Notes: a model not told the origin generated them from the sequence alone. A DNA stretch of 64,000 nucleotides from Gp6-AA40 sp963818645 (GCA_963818645.1 CAWFTF010000013.1:1-64000); one strand, 5' to 3'. Counted from the stretch's first letter, positions 18,607 to 27,601 are shown. A program made the numbers and translations.

Positions 18607-19547
18607 AGATCGGCATCGTCGGCTGCGGCATGGTTGGCTCGACGTCGGCCTATGCGCTCCTCATGAGCGGCATCGGTCGCGAGATCGTGCTGGTGGACGT
18701 CAATCGCGCGCGCGCCGAGGCCGAGGCCAATGACATCTACCACGCGGTGCCCTTCGCGCACCCATTGACAGTGCGTGCAGGGGAGTACACGGATCTGGAA
18801 GGGGCGCGCGTGGTGGTCATCGCCGGGGGCGTTGCGCAGAAGCCGGGTGAAACGCGACTGCAACTGCTGCAGCGCAACGCCGAGGTGTTCCGGCAGATCG
18901 TCCCGTCGGTGCTGCGTGCCGCGCCCGACGCGGTGCTGCTCGTCGTCACCAATCCGGTCGACATCATGACGCATCTCGCGGCGCATTTCGCCGCCGAGTT
19001 CGGCGTACCGCACACACGTGTGTTCGGGTCTGGCACGACGCTGGACACCGCAAGATTTCGCGCCCTCCTGGGACGGCACTTCCAGGTGGATCCGCAGCAC
19101 GTGCACGCCTACGTGATCGGCGAACACGGCGACTCGGAAGTGCTGGTCTGGTCGCAAGCCACGATCGCCGGGTTGAGTCTCGACGAGTTCGTCACGGTTC
19201 ACGGCACGCCGCTCACGGCAGCCGAGCGGCAGGACATCGACGGCAACGTCCGCCACGCCGCGTATCAGATCATCGCCGGCAAAGGCGCGACGTACTACGG
19301 GATCGGCAGCGCAGTCGCGCGCATCGTCGACGTGCTGCTGCACGACCAGCGCGCCATCCTGACGATCTGTTCGCGCATCACCGGGGTACCGGACTGCGAC
19401 GGCGTGACGCTGGCGCTGCCACACCTCGTCGACGGCGAGGGGGTGCACGCAACGATTCCGCTGGCTCTCGATGCGGGGGAACGCGAGGGGCTGCGTCGAA
19501 GCGCGAAGGTGCTGCGCGAGGCGATGGCGTCGCTGACTCTGTCATGA
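18603..19547 (+). CDS. ldh: L-lactate dehydrogenase
   Basis: 314 residues from ATG 18603, overlapping the pckA stop. Rossmann motif GIVGCGMVGSTSA at the N-terminus. The mobile specificity loop reads AQKPGETRLQLL: Gln at the position that is Arg in malate dehydrogenases, which points to lactate/pyruvate. The catalytic His is in VIGEHGDSEV, and the substrate Arg is in GTTLDTARFR. The C-terminal SRITGVPDCDGVTLALPHLV is typical of bacterial LDHs. With pckA upstream and gap 60 bases downstream it belongs to a central-carbon gene group. Confidence 0.9.
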   Translation: MKIGIVGCGMVGSTSAYALLMSGIGREIVLVDVNRARAEAEANDIYHAVPFAHPLTVRAGEYTDLEGARVVVIAGGVAQKPGETRLQLLQRNAEVFRQIVPSVLRAAPDAVLLVVTNPVDIMTHLAAHFAAEFGVPHTRVFGSGTTLDTARFRALLGRHFQVDPQHVHAYVIGEHGDSEVLVWSQATIAGLSLDEFVTVHGTPLTAAERQDIDGNVRHAAYQIIAGKGATYYGIGSAVARIVDVLLHDQRAILTICSRITGVPDCDGVTLALPHLVDGEGVHATIPLALDAGEREGLRRSAKVLREAMASLTLS

Positions 19548-19607
19548 GTTGGCGTGCGACACGCGGTCGCGCAGAGATGAGGACACGCATCATGGAAGGA
19601 AACTGTC

Positions 19608-20603
19608 ATGGCTAGGATCGCGATTCACGGTTTCGGTCGCATCGGTCGGTCGTTGATGCGGGTGGCACTCAAGGACAACTTGTTCGTTCCCGTGTCGATC
19701 TCCGACATCAAGGATGTCGCGACGTTGGCAGCGCTGTTCGAAGTCGATTCCAACTACGGCCGCTGGCCTGAGGAGGTCACGGCGAAAGACAGCTGCTTCG
19801 TCATTGGTGGTCGCGAGATCCCGTACTTCGACTCGATGAAGGCGCTGCCGAACTGGAAGGCCCTCGGTGTCGATCTGGTGATCGACTGCACAGGGCGGGC
19901 GTCCACGCGTCCCGGCGCCCAGGCGCATCTCGATGCCGGCGCCAGGCGGGTACTGATCAGCGCGCCGAGCAAGAAGCGCGAAGACTGCGATGCCGTACTG
20001 CTACCGGGCATCAACCTCGACACGTTCGACCCCGAGCAACACAAGATCGTCAGCCTGGCGAGTTGCACGACCAACGCGCTGGCGCCGGTGGTCAAGGTCG
20101 TGATCGAGAATTTCGGCATCAGATACGGCCTGTTCTCGACCGTCCACGCCTACACCAATACGCAGGCGCTGACCGACCAGCCGATGAAGGACCGGCGCGA
20201 CTCGTGGGCCGCGACCGAGAACATCATCCCTTCTTCGTCAGGTGCGGCACGCGCGCTCGCCTTCATCTGGAAGGACCTCAAGATCTCTGGCAAGGCGTAC
20301 CGCGTCCCGACGCGTACCGGGAGCATTGCAGAGCTGAACCTCCTCACCGAGCGTCCCGTGACGGTCGAGCAGGTCAACGATGCGTTCCGCAAGGCGGCCC
20401 GCGTTCCACCGTTGAAGGGCGTGATGTCCGTGCTGGAAGACGAATGGGCATCATCGCGCATCGTCGGCGATCCGCATTCGTCGATCGTCGATCTGCCGCT
20501 GACGGCGATCCAGGGCGATTTGCTCTCCGTCGCTGCCTGGTACGACAACGAGATGGGCTACTCGACTCGCCTGGCCGAAACGGCAGCGCGTATCGCGGTC
20601 TAG
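19608..20603 (+). CDS. gap: glyceraldehyde-3-phosphate dehydrogenase, type I
   Basis: 331 residues; ATG 19608 is preceded by GGAAGGAAA. The NAD-binding start RIAIHGFGRIGRS, the catalytic SLASCTTNALAPV with the active-site Cys at about 150, the His region FSTVHAYTNTQALTDQP and the anion-site SSSGAARAL are all present. The end is YDNEMGYSTRLAETAARI. Asp in VSISDIKD at the end of beta-2 favours NAD. Catalyses the oxidative phosphorylation of glyceraldehyde-3-phosphate. It follows ldh by 60 bases and precedes the decayed pgmB/GH65 genes. Confidence 0.95.
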   Translation: MARIAIHGFGRIGRSLMRVALKDNLFVPVSISDIKDVATLAALFEVDSNYGRWPEEVTAKDSCFVIGGREIPYFDSMKALPNWKALGVDLVIDCTGRASTRPGAQAHLDAGARRVLISAPSKKREDCDAVLLPGINLDTFDPEQHKIVSLASCTTNALAPVVKVVIENFGIRYGLFSTVHAYTNTQALTDQPMKDRRDSWAATENIIPSSSGAARALAFIWKDLKISGKAYRVPTRTGSIAELNLLTERPVTVEQVNDAFRKAARVPPLKGVMSVLEDEWASSRIVGDPHSSIVDLPLTAIQGDLLSVAAWYDNEMGYSTRLAETAARIAV

Positions 20604-20633
20604 TCGATCTGCGGTCCGATCCGAGGGAGATGC

Positions 20634-20652
20634 ACCGACGCGTGCGCTGCTA
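20634..20652. repeat. direct repeat copy 1 (19 bp)
   Basis: accgacgcgtgcgctgcta, identical to 24503-24521; with flanks 21 of 22 bases match. This copy lies 30 bases after the gap stop. The other copy contains the stop codon of the malonyl-CoA decarboxylase gene. Confidence 0.7.
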
Positions 20653-20699
20653 CTGTCCCGGCCGCGTGGTTCGCGGCATAAGTCCCGGAGCGCGGCGCC

Positions 20700-20957
20700 C
20701 GGAAGGCAAGGGGTCCGAAGTTTCTTGTATCGCGGGGAATCGATCTACCGGACGGAGCGCCGACCGATCCGCTAACCGCTGAGACCATATGCGGACTCGG
20801 TAATCACAAGAATGCGTTGGTCAACGAAATCATGGCGAGGGAAGGAGTCGAGGCGTATCCGGGGTCAGTCAAGGATCGCGCGAGGGACACCGACGATCGC
20901 GGGCCACGACTCGGTAGTCGGTCGGGTCGACGTGCATGCGCGAATTGCCAGCGTTAG
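20700..20957 (+). pseudogene. remnant of beta-phosphoglucomutase (HAD cap region)
   Basis: In one frame the text GPKFLVSRGIDLPDGAPTDP, then ETICGLGNHKN and EGVEAYPGSV corresponds to the cap-to-core part of beta-phosphoglucomutases encoded next to GH65 phosphorylases. The N-terminal DxDG motif and the KK/SS motifs of the HAD core are missing, and the frame ends at 20955-20957 in non-family sequence (TDDRGPRLGSRSGR). It is immediately followed by a GH65 remnant, the usual operon partner, so both seem to be leftovers of one deleted operon. Confidence 0.7.
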
Positions 20958-21474
20958 GTCGATAACGGCGTTACGGGTCGGACGAGTACAACAGTCGTCA
21001 ACAACAACGCCTTCACTAACCTGATGGCGAGAGCCAACCTCTGGGCGGCCGCAAGGACGCTGGAGCAGATCCGCGCGAGCAACCCCGAGCGGTTCGACGA
21101 GTTGGCACACCTCACCTCCCTGAACGAATCCGAGATCACCGAATGGCAGACCGCCGCGACCGGATGTACGTGTACGACGAGACCTCGGGAATCCATCTCC
21201 AAGACGACGATTTCCTGAGCAGAAAGCGTGGACTTCGCGAACACCCCGGAGAAGTACCCGCTGCTGCTGCACTTCCATCCGCTCGTCATCTACCGCCACA
21301 ACGTCGTGAAGCAGGCCGACATCGTCCTGGCGATGTTGCTGCTGGGCGACGAATTCTCTCGAACAGAAACGCCGGAACTTTGACTATTACGATCCGTTGA
21401 CCACCGGCGACTCATCGCTGTCGGTGTCGATTCAGAGCATCGCGAAGAGCGAGCTTATCGGGCACAAGTGAGCG
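20958..21474 (+). pseudogene. C-terminal remnant of a GH65 disaccharide phosphorylase
   Basis: Pieces in different frames spell the family's C-terminal third: VNNNAFTNLMARANLWAAAR, FDELAHLTSLNESEITEW, MYVYDETSGIHLQDDDFL, then NTPEKYPLLLHFHPLVIYRH and VVKQADIVLAMLLLGDEFS, then RRNFDYYDPLTTGDSSLS and IQSIAKSELIGHK before TGA 21472-21474. At least three frame breaks separate them and the first two thirds of the gene are gone. GH65 enzymes phosphorolyse maltose, trehalose or kojibiose to beta-glucose-1-phosphate, which PgmB isomerises. Its 3' end overlaps the 3' end of the convergent porin gene. Confidence 0.8.
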
Positions 21475-22136
21475 ATGAGCAACTGCTGCACGAGTTCGCC
21501 ATTGAGGATCACGAGACAGCCGCCGAACTGGATCGTGCCGCACGCGAACCCGTCGACTGACGGTTCGACCACGATAGGCAACCACTCCGCTTCGGCACGA
21601 AAGGCGAGCCTGGAGCCCAGGAACTGTTTCAGGCCGGCGCCGAAGCCGAATGAAAAGCGGGTGAACCCTTCCTGCGCCGCGCCGAGGTGCGTGACGCCGA
21701 GGCTGCCGGTCAGAAACGATCGAAGTCCTTTCACTTCGGGAATGACGAACTCCCGGGTGAAGTCCGCGTGAAACTGGTTCAGCTCGACGTCTCCGACGGA
21801 CGCCCCGAGGAAAGCGAACGGAGCGTCGAACCGCAACGTCGACGTCGACTGCGTCCAGCGGAACTCGACGAGGGAGAAGTCGTCGAAACGAACGCCGGCG
21901 GAGAACCCGTAACTCGTCGCATCTTTCAACGTGGCTTCAATCTGCGCGGCGCCGTCCGGCTGAATGTCGAAAGTTCCGCCCAGCCGTGCCCCGATGAACG
22001 GCGTCAGCTCGAACGACTGGATCTCGACATACTGCGCGCGAGCGGGCGCGGCGCCAGCCAGGATCGCTGCCAGCGTCAGGCAGACGACCGTTGCTCTCGA
22101 GGAAACTCGATGGAAGTGCTCGAGCGGGATGCGCAT
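21432..22136 (-). CDS. outer-membrane beta-barrel (porin-like) protein, C-terminus probably replaced
   Basis: 234 residues from ATG 22136; MRIPLEHFHRVSSRATVVCL followed by TLAAILAGAAPARAQ is a signal peptide with an AxA-Q site. The mature part alternates polar and hydrophobic residues (FELTPFIGARLGGTFDI, SYGFSAGVRFDDFSLVEFRW, FSFGFGAGLKQFLGSRLAFRAEAEW), as in 8-10-strand barrels. Two Cys in FACGTIQFGGCLV may form a disulfide. The normal aromatic-ended last strand is absent: after LNGELVQQLL the frame reads into the antisense of the GH65 remnant and ends SSLFAML. So a deletion junction near 21472 may have cost it the final strand. Confidence 0.7.
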   Translation of the reverse strand: MRIPLEHFHRVSSRATVVCLTLAAILAGAAPARAQYVEIQSFELTPFIGARLGGTFDIQPDGAAQIEATLKDATSYGFSAGVRFDDFSLVEFRWTQSTSTLRFDAPFAFLGASVGDVELNQFHADFTREFVIPEVKGLRSFLTGSLGVTHLGAAQEGFTRFSFGFGAGLKQFLGSRLAFRAEAEWLPIVVEPSVDGFACGTIQFGGCLVILNGELVQQLLIAHLCPISSLFAML

Positions 22137-22324
22137 GGCGGCTACGTTACACCCCGAGACACTCCGAATCACGATGCGAAAGGCATCGCCGGTGCGCACA
22201 GCGGCATGTCCTGTCCTGGTATCTGCAGACGTAGCTGCAATCCGGGAAGTAGACGCACGCGTCCCGCTCTCTGGTTGACCGGTGCGCAGAACACGGCCTA
22301 TCCTCCTGCCGGGAGAGGTTCCTC

Positions 22325-23528
22325 ATGAAAGCCCGAATCGTCGTTGCGACCATCCTGATGCTCGTCCCGTACCTGGTACTTCCAGGGCAGGCGCAAACGC
22401 GCGGCGTGAGCATCGACCAGTTGGTGGCGCCGATCGCTCTGTATCCGGATGCTCTGATCGCCCAGATCCTGCTGAGCGCCGCGGACCCTGCGCAAGTCGA
22501 GGAATTCGATCGGTGGCTGGCGGCGAACAACAAGGCGCTGAGCGGCTCGACGCTCCAGGACGCGGCTGTCAAGGCGGGCTTCGAGGCCAGCTTCGTCGCG
22601 CTCGCCCTCTTCCCACAGGTCGTCAGGCAGATGGCGTCGGACCTGAACTGGACGAAGTTGCTCGGTGGAACCTTCGCCAGCAACCAGGATCTGATCTTCG
22701 ACAGCATCCAGAAGTTGCGGCGCCAGGCGCAGTCCGTGGGGACGTTGAAGACGACCCCGCAGCAGGAGGTGACGACCCAGACGACTTCGTCTGGTGAACA
22801 GGTGATCATCATCGAGCCGACCAATCCGCAGGTCGTCTACGTGCCGCAGTACAACCCGCAGGTTGTCTACACGCAGGCGCCGAGCACCACCACGGTCGTC
22901 ATCCAGGAAGACGACGACGATTGGGAAGAGGCTGTTGCGGCTGGCGTCATCGGCTTCACGGCCGGGGTCGCGATCAGCTCCTTCTACAACCCGTACTATT
23001 ACGGCCCGTACGGATGGTACGGCGGGGCCTACATGTACAACGACGGTTGGGACGACTACTTGGATCACCGCGAGGATGCGCGCGAAGACTGGATGGACCA
23101 CCGCGAAGACATCGCGGAAGACCGCGGCGACAGGGCAGGCGATCGCCAGGAAAACCGCTCGGATCGCGCACAAAACGCCCAGGAGAATCGGACTGATCGC
23201 CAGGAAAACGACCGCGGGCAGAACGCCCAGCAGCAGCGGACCGAACGCCAGCAGAGCCGATCCGACACTCGCGCTTCGGGGCAGACACAGCGCAGCCAGT
23301 CAGCCACGGCGACGCCGAGTGCGCAGGGGCAGCGGACCACGCGTTCGGGCAGCGCCGAGGCACGCGGATACAGCGGCGGCACCAGGACTCAAGGCGTGCA
23401 GCAGCGCAGCGGCAGCTCGGACGCGTATTCAGGTTATTCGCGCGGTTCATCGCAGCGGTCGTCGAGCGCCCGGGGACAGAGAAGCCGTTCCAGCAGCGCG
23501 CGAAGCGGGGGCCGGCGGCGGCGGGTAG
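22325..23528 (+). CDS. DUF3300 exported protein with long disordered tail
   Basis: About 400 residues. Signal peptide MKARIVVATILMLVPYLVL...GQA. The DUF3300 domain covers roughly residues 28-190 (LVAPIALYPDALIAQILLSA, DDDDWEEAVAAGVIGFTAG), followed by a Tyr/Gly patch (FYNPYYYGPYGWYGGAYMYN). The tail from about 240 is extremely rich in Asp, Arg, Gln, Asn and Ser with repeats such as DRQENRSDRAQN, and must be unstructured. The GGGGG at 23507-23511 appears to hold one G too many; removing it ends the protein SGAGGGG with TAG at 23526-23528, directly before the next ATG. DUF3300 and DUF2950 genes are regularly paired. Confidence 0.8.
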
Positions 23529-24459
23529 ATGCCGATCCTTCGTCCGTCGCGGTCTGGCGCTCGTGGGCGTGTTGGCGCTGGTCGTCGTTTCGGCGTGCGC
23601 GCGGACAGAAACGACCCCCTATCGTACGTTCGCCACGCCCGAGGAGGCAGTGGATGCGCTTGCTGCTGCCACGAAGGCCGGCGAACTCGACGCATTGATC
23701 GCGATCTTTGGACCCGCTGGTCGCGAGCTGGCGGGATCGTCGGATCCGGCGACAGCCCGCATGAACCGCCAGGTCTTCTTGGCCGCCTCACGCGAGCGCA
23801 AGCAGTTGGTCGAGGACAGCCCGACTCGCCGGACGCTGGTCATCGGCAACGAGGAGTGGCCGTTTCCGGTGCCGATCGTGAAAGAAGGCGACCGCTGGCG
23901 GTTCGACACGGAAGCCGGCAGAGAAGAAGTGATCTCCCGGCGCATCGGGCGCAACGAGATGTCGGCCATCGACAGCGGCCGCGCCTACGTCGCCGCTCAA
24001 CTGCGCTACGCGGAACAGGGCCACGACGGCAAGCCTGCCGGCCTGTATGCGATGACGTTCAACAGCGATCCTGGCAAGCAAAACGGCCTGTACTGGCCGG
24101 CCGCGCGGCGTCAGAAACTGAGTCCGCTCGGCGACCTGGTCGCGCAGGCCGCCCTTGATGGCACGACGCTCCCCAGCCCGACGCCACCGACGCCGTTTCG
24201 TGGCTACTACTTCAAGATCCTGAAGGAGCAAGGCGCCGCCGCGCCAGGCGGGGCGAAGAACTACGTGGTGAAGAACGTCATGTCCGGAGGGTTTGCGCTG
24301 GTCGCCTGGCCGGCGGAGTACGATGTGACCGGCGTGATGACGTTCATCGTCGGTCCAGACGGGGTCGTTCGCGAGCAGGATCTGGGGCCGAAGACAGACG
24401 CCGTAGCGCCGGCGATCACCGTTTTCAACCCCGACGATTCGTGGGCGCCGGTCGAGTAG
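23529..24459 (+). CDS. DUF2950 lipoprotein, with one extra base at its start
   Basis: From ATG 23529 the signal sequence is in frame only if one C of 23531-23533 is removed; it then reads MRSFVRRGLALVGVLALVVV and ends in the lipobox VSAC. The length of 931 bases is 3n+1. The remainder is clear DUF2950: YRTFATPEEAVDALAAATKA, ELDALIAIFGP, FPVPIVKEGDRWRFDTEAG, GLYWPA, PFRGYYFKILKEQG and GFALVAWPAEYDVTGVMTFIV. An envelope lipoprotein paired with the DUF3300 gene, function unknown. Confidence 0.82.
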
Positions 24460-24502
24460 GTCGCACCGCGGCAAGGCCACGCGGGTCCCGCGCAGATAAT
24501 GG

Positions 24503-24521
24503 ACCGACGCGTGCGCTGCTA
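24503..24521. repeat. direct repeat copy 2 (19 bp)
   Basis: Same 19 bases as 20634-20652. The last three bases are the (complemented) TAG stop of the malonyl-CoA decarboxylase gene. The two copies bracket a 3.85-kb segment with the pgmB/GH65 remnants, the altered porin, DUF3300 and DUF2950. Confidence 0.7.
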
Positions 24522-25829
24522 GCGACGAGGCTTCGTCAGCTGCCGAAACGCTATCGAGGATGCCACGCGAAACTTGTTGGCGTAGGCGTCGTGATTACGT
24601 TCCAGGTCGGCCAGGCGATACACGTAGTTGACCGTCAAGCCGTAGGAGCGACGCAGTCCGGTGGCTGAAGTGTCGCCCATCCAGTTGAGTCGCTCCAGCC
24701 TGGCGCCGTTGGCGAGGTGAAAGCGGGCGACCGGATCCTGTACGCCACGGCCATCGTCCATGGAAATCAGATAGCGCGCGCACCGTTGCATCATTTCCTC
24801 GCGAAGTGCGCCGGGCGCAATAGCGATGTCTGCGGCAGCAATGTCATCACCCTTCGCGACCAGCGTCGCCAGCGCCGGTGAGATCGATCCCGGCGCGGTG
24901 GCCGCCCGTTCCGCGAGCCACGAGCGGAACCCGGGGATTGGTGAGAGCGTTGCGAATGTCCTGACGTTGGGAAACTCCTTGCCGAGATCGTCGACGACCT
25001 GCTTGATGAGCACGTTCCCGAACGACACACCCCTCAGGCCCTGCTGGCAGTTCGTGATCGAATAGAAGATCGCACAGGTGGCGCGGGCCGGATCGTCGAC
25101 GCGCGAGTCGGGATCGAGCAGCGGCTGCACCTGGGCTGTCACGGCCCGGGTCAACGCAACCTCGATGAAGATCAACGGCTCCTGCGGAAGCGCCGGATGG
25201 AAGAACGCATAGCAGCGGCGATCAGATTCCAGGCGACGCCGCAGGTCGTGCCACCCCTGAATCTGGTGGACAGCTTCGTATTGAATCAGCCGCTCGAGGA
25301 CAACCGCCGACGTCTGCCAGTCGATCCGGGCCAACGTCAGGAAGCCGCGATTGAACCACGACCTGAACAGGTGCGTCAGGTCGGCGTCGATTTCGGCGCG
25401 ATGCGGATGGTCACCGAGCGTACGCAACAGCCGCCGACGCATTTCCACCAGGACGGCGGTGCCTCCCGGTGCCATGTTGCAGCGCCGGAACAGTTCCTGG
25501 CGTGGCGGTTCGACGGCCTCTTGCAAGGCGAGCAGGTTCGCTGGCGACGCATCGAGCCGGTATGCTGCCGCGGCCTGCCGCACCGTCTCGGCATCGACCG
25601 AGAATGTCGTCACCAATCGATCGAAAAACCACTCGACCTCTTCCTCACTGAGCCGCTGATAGGCGCCGAGCACCTCGGCGGCCACTCGGGCGCCCGAGAC
25701 TTCCCCGCGCTCCGTGAGCAGCGCCCGGCAGAGCTCGATTGTGCGGTCGACATCCCGGGTCCGCGCGGCTCGGACGCGAGGATCGTCGGGATTTCGTGAG
25801 CGAAGGAAGCGTGACAGATCGAGTGGCAT
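24519..25829 (-). CDS. mlycD: malonyl-CoA decarboxylase
   Basis: 436 residues from ATG 25829. The N-terminal helical domain (residues about 60-140) and the GNAT-fold catalytic domain are both present. FHPALPQEPLIFIEVALT, STNCQ-type SITNCQQGLRGVSFGNVLIK, TFATLSPIPGFRSWL and the C-terminal VARFHLANGARLERLNW with the catalytic His and SYGLTVNYVYRL are family hallmarks. Converts malonyl-CoA to acetyl-CoA and CO2, controlling malonyl-CoA or allowing growth on malonate. Monocistronic by its surroundings. The start is preceded by AGAGG within a small stem (25833-25854) and a TACAAT box. Confidence 0.9.
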   Translation of the reverse strand: MPLDLSRFLRSRNPDDPRVRAARTRDVDRTIELCRALLTERGEVSGARVAAEVLGAYQRLSEEEVEWFFDRLVTTFSVDAETVRQAAAAYRLDASPANLLALQEAVEPPRQELFRRCNMAPGGTAVLVEMRRRLLRTLGDHPHRAEIDADLTHLFRSWFNRGFLTLARIDWQTSAVVLERLIQYEAVHQIQGWHDLRRRLESDRRCYAFFHPALPQEPLIFIEVALTRAVTAQVQPLLDPDSRVDDPARATCAIFYSITNCQQGLRGVSFGNVLIKQVVDDLGKEFPNVRTFATLSPIPGFRSWLAERAATAPGSISPALATLVAKGDDIAAADIAIAPGALREEMMQRCARYLISMDDGRGVQDPVARFHLANGARLERLNWMGDTSATGLRRSYGLTVNYVYRLADLERNHDAYANKFRVASSIAFRQLTKPRR

Positions 25830-25832
25830 GAA

Positions 25833-25854
25833 CGTCCTCTTTGATTGTAGGACG
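25833..25854 (-). promoter_or_regulatory. -10-like TACAAT and stem over the mlycD ribosome binding site
   Basis: On the minus strand CGTCCT and AGGACG flank a 10-base loop that contains TACAAT (25844-25849). The 3' arm overlaps the AGAGG ribosome binding site. If TACAAT is the -10, transcription would start within the stem and give a leader of about ten bases, so the stem would act on DNA rather than RNA. No good -35 is seen. Confidence 0.3.
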
Positions 25855-25943
25855 CTCGTATGTCGCGCGTACGTCGGTCACCGCGGTCACTTCACAAATG
25901 TGCCCAGGGCGACCATTCGGAACAATGGCATCGCCCGCGATCC

Positions 25944-27374
25944 TCAGAAAGGACTGATCTCCTTCTCTTTCGGCCGCTGCATGCCCTTCTCGTGGTACTC
26001 CTCCCAGATCTTCGCCCACGGCCGGCCATACATGTCGGGCACCTTGAATGGAATCACCGTGCCTGCAACGACAGGCTTCGCGCGTCCCTCGACCGGGAAG
26101 ATCGTCTGGACACATTCGATAAACGTGTAGGGCTCGCCGGATTCGAAACCGCTCGTACGTTCGAGCGTGCGGATCATCCGGATCGGTGCCACGAGCGCTT
26201 CCGGGTCGTAGAAGATGCCTTCGTGGTTGAGGCCGAGGAACTTGCCGTCCTTGTCGCGGTTCGGCGTGTAGATCTCGATCGTCTGCAGCTGGCCCGAGAA
26301 CTCCGGGTTGCCGTGCACCTTCCAGCCCTGGACGTTCGACGTCCAGGTGATCAATGCGTCGCCATCCCAGAATCCGATCGTGTCGCCGTACCAGCGCGGA
26401 ACCTCCGCGCCGAGATGCGGCGCCGCGCCGTCCATGTTGAACGTGCGGCCGATGTGGATGTTGGTGATGAAGTTGTCTGCATCACCGGCGAGGAACTGCA
26501 CGAGCGTGGGGGTGACGATCACCGAGTGTGGCTGGTTGGTGACGGCGTGATAGTGCCAGCGCCGCATGAAGCCCTCCGGCCAGCGGTACTGCGCCGGCCA
26601 TTGCGGCGCGTTGTCGTGAGCGTCGTGATAGGCCTCCTGCACCATGCGCGTCTGGTACTCCTCCGTGAGCAGCGAGAGGATGGTCGGATATTGATTCCAC
26701 AGGAGCTCCGCGTACCAGTTCTGTCCGCGGTGCCACACGTAGCGCCCGCTCCACTCGCCCGGCACCGTCGCATATGTGTGCTGTGTCGGCCCACCGCGGC
26801 GCTTCGCCTCGTCAAGGAGCGCTTCGTAGTGCGCCTGTGCGGTCTTGAACGTGTAAGGGCTGACGATGGCCTCGCGCGGATAGTCGCGATCGCAGAAGCC
26901 CCACGCGGCCGACATCGGCGGCTTGTCGCCAATCATTCCGCCCCGCCACTGCGACTCGAGCCCGTACGGGCTGTTGCAGCGGAAATACCGCTTGTCGGTC
27001 CACAGCGCACGGTCGGCGTAAAAATCCTTCGACGTGAAGACGTCAACGTTGAGCGGCTCGACTCCGTCGGGTGCGGCGCCATTGCGCGCGGACGCAAAGA
27101 ATTCGTTGAGCCGATTGCCAGACGCCGCAGGATCGAATGGACCAACGAGCCAGTGCTTCTCTGGATATCCCTTGATCTCCGTAAAGGGAAAGGCCTCGAT
27201 GTCGTCTGCCTTTGCCCAGAGGTCGGCCGGGATCGCCGGCGTCAACGGTGCACCGCGCCCCACACTGGTGAACGTGGTCTTGGGCACCTCGCTCGTGGAG
27301 CACGACAGCGACGTGATCGCAATCAGCGCACCGACAACGGCGCTCCCGCATTTCAACTTACGTATCTGCAACAT
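25944..27374 (-). CDS. exported lipoprotein of unknown function, acidobacterial type
   Basis: 476 residues. The lipobox LSC (Cys 25) follows a basic and hydrophobic signal. The body is rich in Trp, Tyr and His and carries motifs of the same secreted family style as the protein at 147-1262: GDTIGFWDGDALITWTSN, NIHIGRTFNMDG, QTIEIYTPN, and a C-terminal FPVEGRAKPVV...KVPDMYGRPWAKIWEEYHEKGM. No catalytic motif is recognised. It may be an outer-membrane-linked protein of unknown substrate. Divergent from the PilZ gene with 249 bases between starts. Confidence 0.75.
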   Translation of the reverse strand: MLQIRKLKCGSAVVGALIAITSLSCSTSEVPKTTFTSVGRGAPLTPAIPADLWAKADDIEAFPFTEIKGYPEKHWLVGPFDPAASGNRLNEFFASARNGAAPDGVEPLNVDVFTSKDFYADRALWTDKRYFRCNSPYGLESQWRGGMIGDKPPMSAAWGFCDRDYPREAIVSPYTFKTAQAHYEALLDEAKRRGGPTQHTYATVPGEWSGRYVWHRGQNWYAELLWNQYPTILSLLTEEYQTRMVQEAYHDAHDNAPQWPAQYRWPEGFMRRWHYHAVTNQPHSVIVTPTLVQFLAGDADNFITNIHIGRTFNMDGAAPHLGAEVPRWYGDTIGFWDGDALITWTSNVQGWKVHGNPEFSGQLQTIEIYTPNRDKDGKFLGLNHEGIFYDPEALVAPIRMIRTLERTSGFESGEPYTFIECVQTIFPVEGRAKPVVAGTVIPFKVPDMYGRPWAKIWEEYHEKGMQRPKEKEISPF

Positions 27375-27601
27375 TCGTCATCCTCGCGCGCATCATAGGA
27401 CCCTCGTCCCGCCCTCGTCGAGGCGAAGGTGGAGTCTCGTCGCCGTGCGCACTCCTGCGCAGCCGGGATTGTCCGTCGTGAAAACGGCTGGAGAACATGG
27501 TTCGTTAGTCTGCGCCCAGACAGACGCCGGCACCCACAAGATTTGAGATCGTCGCCGAAGACAAGCGTTTCATCCCGTTCACGAGGCGGCCCGGGAATTG
27601 C

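Noticed and set aside
18603..19547. Malate dehydrogenase
   Set aside because: The specificity loop has AQKPGETR with Gln where malate dehydrogenases have Arg.
24480..24500. Terminator between the DUF2950 and mlycD genes
   Set aside because: Only a short CGCGGG/CCCGCG dyad without loop or T-run is seen.
20634..24521. Attachment sites of an integrated element
   Set aside because: No integrase, recombinase or tRNA lies at either copy and the enclosed genes are chromosomal in type.
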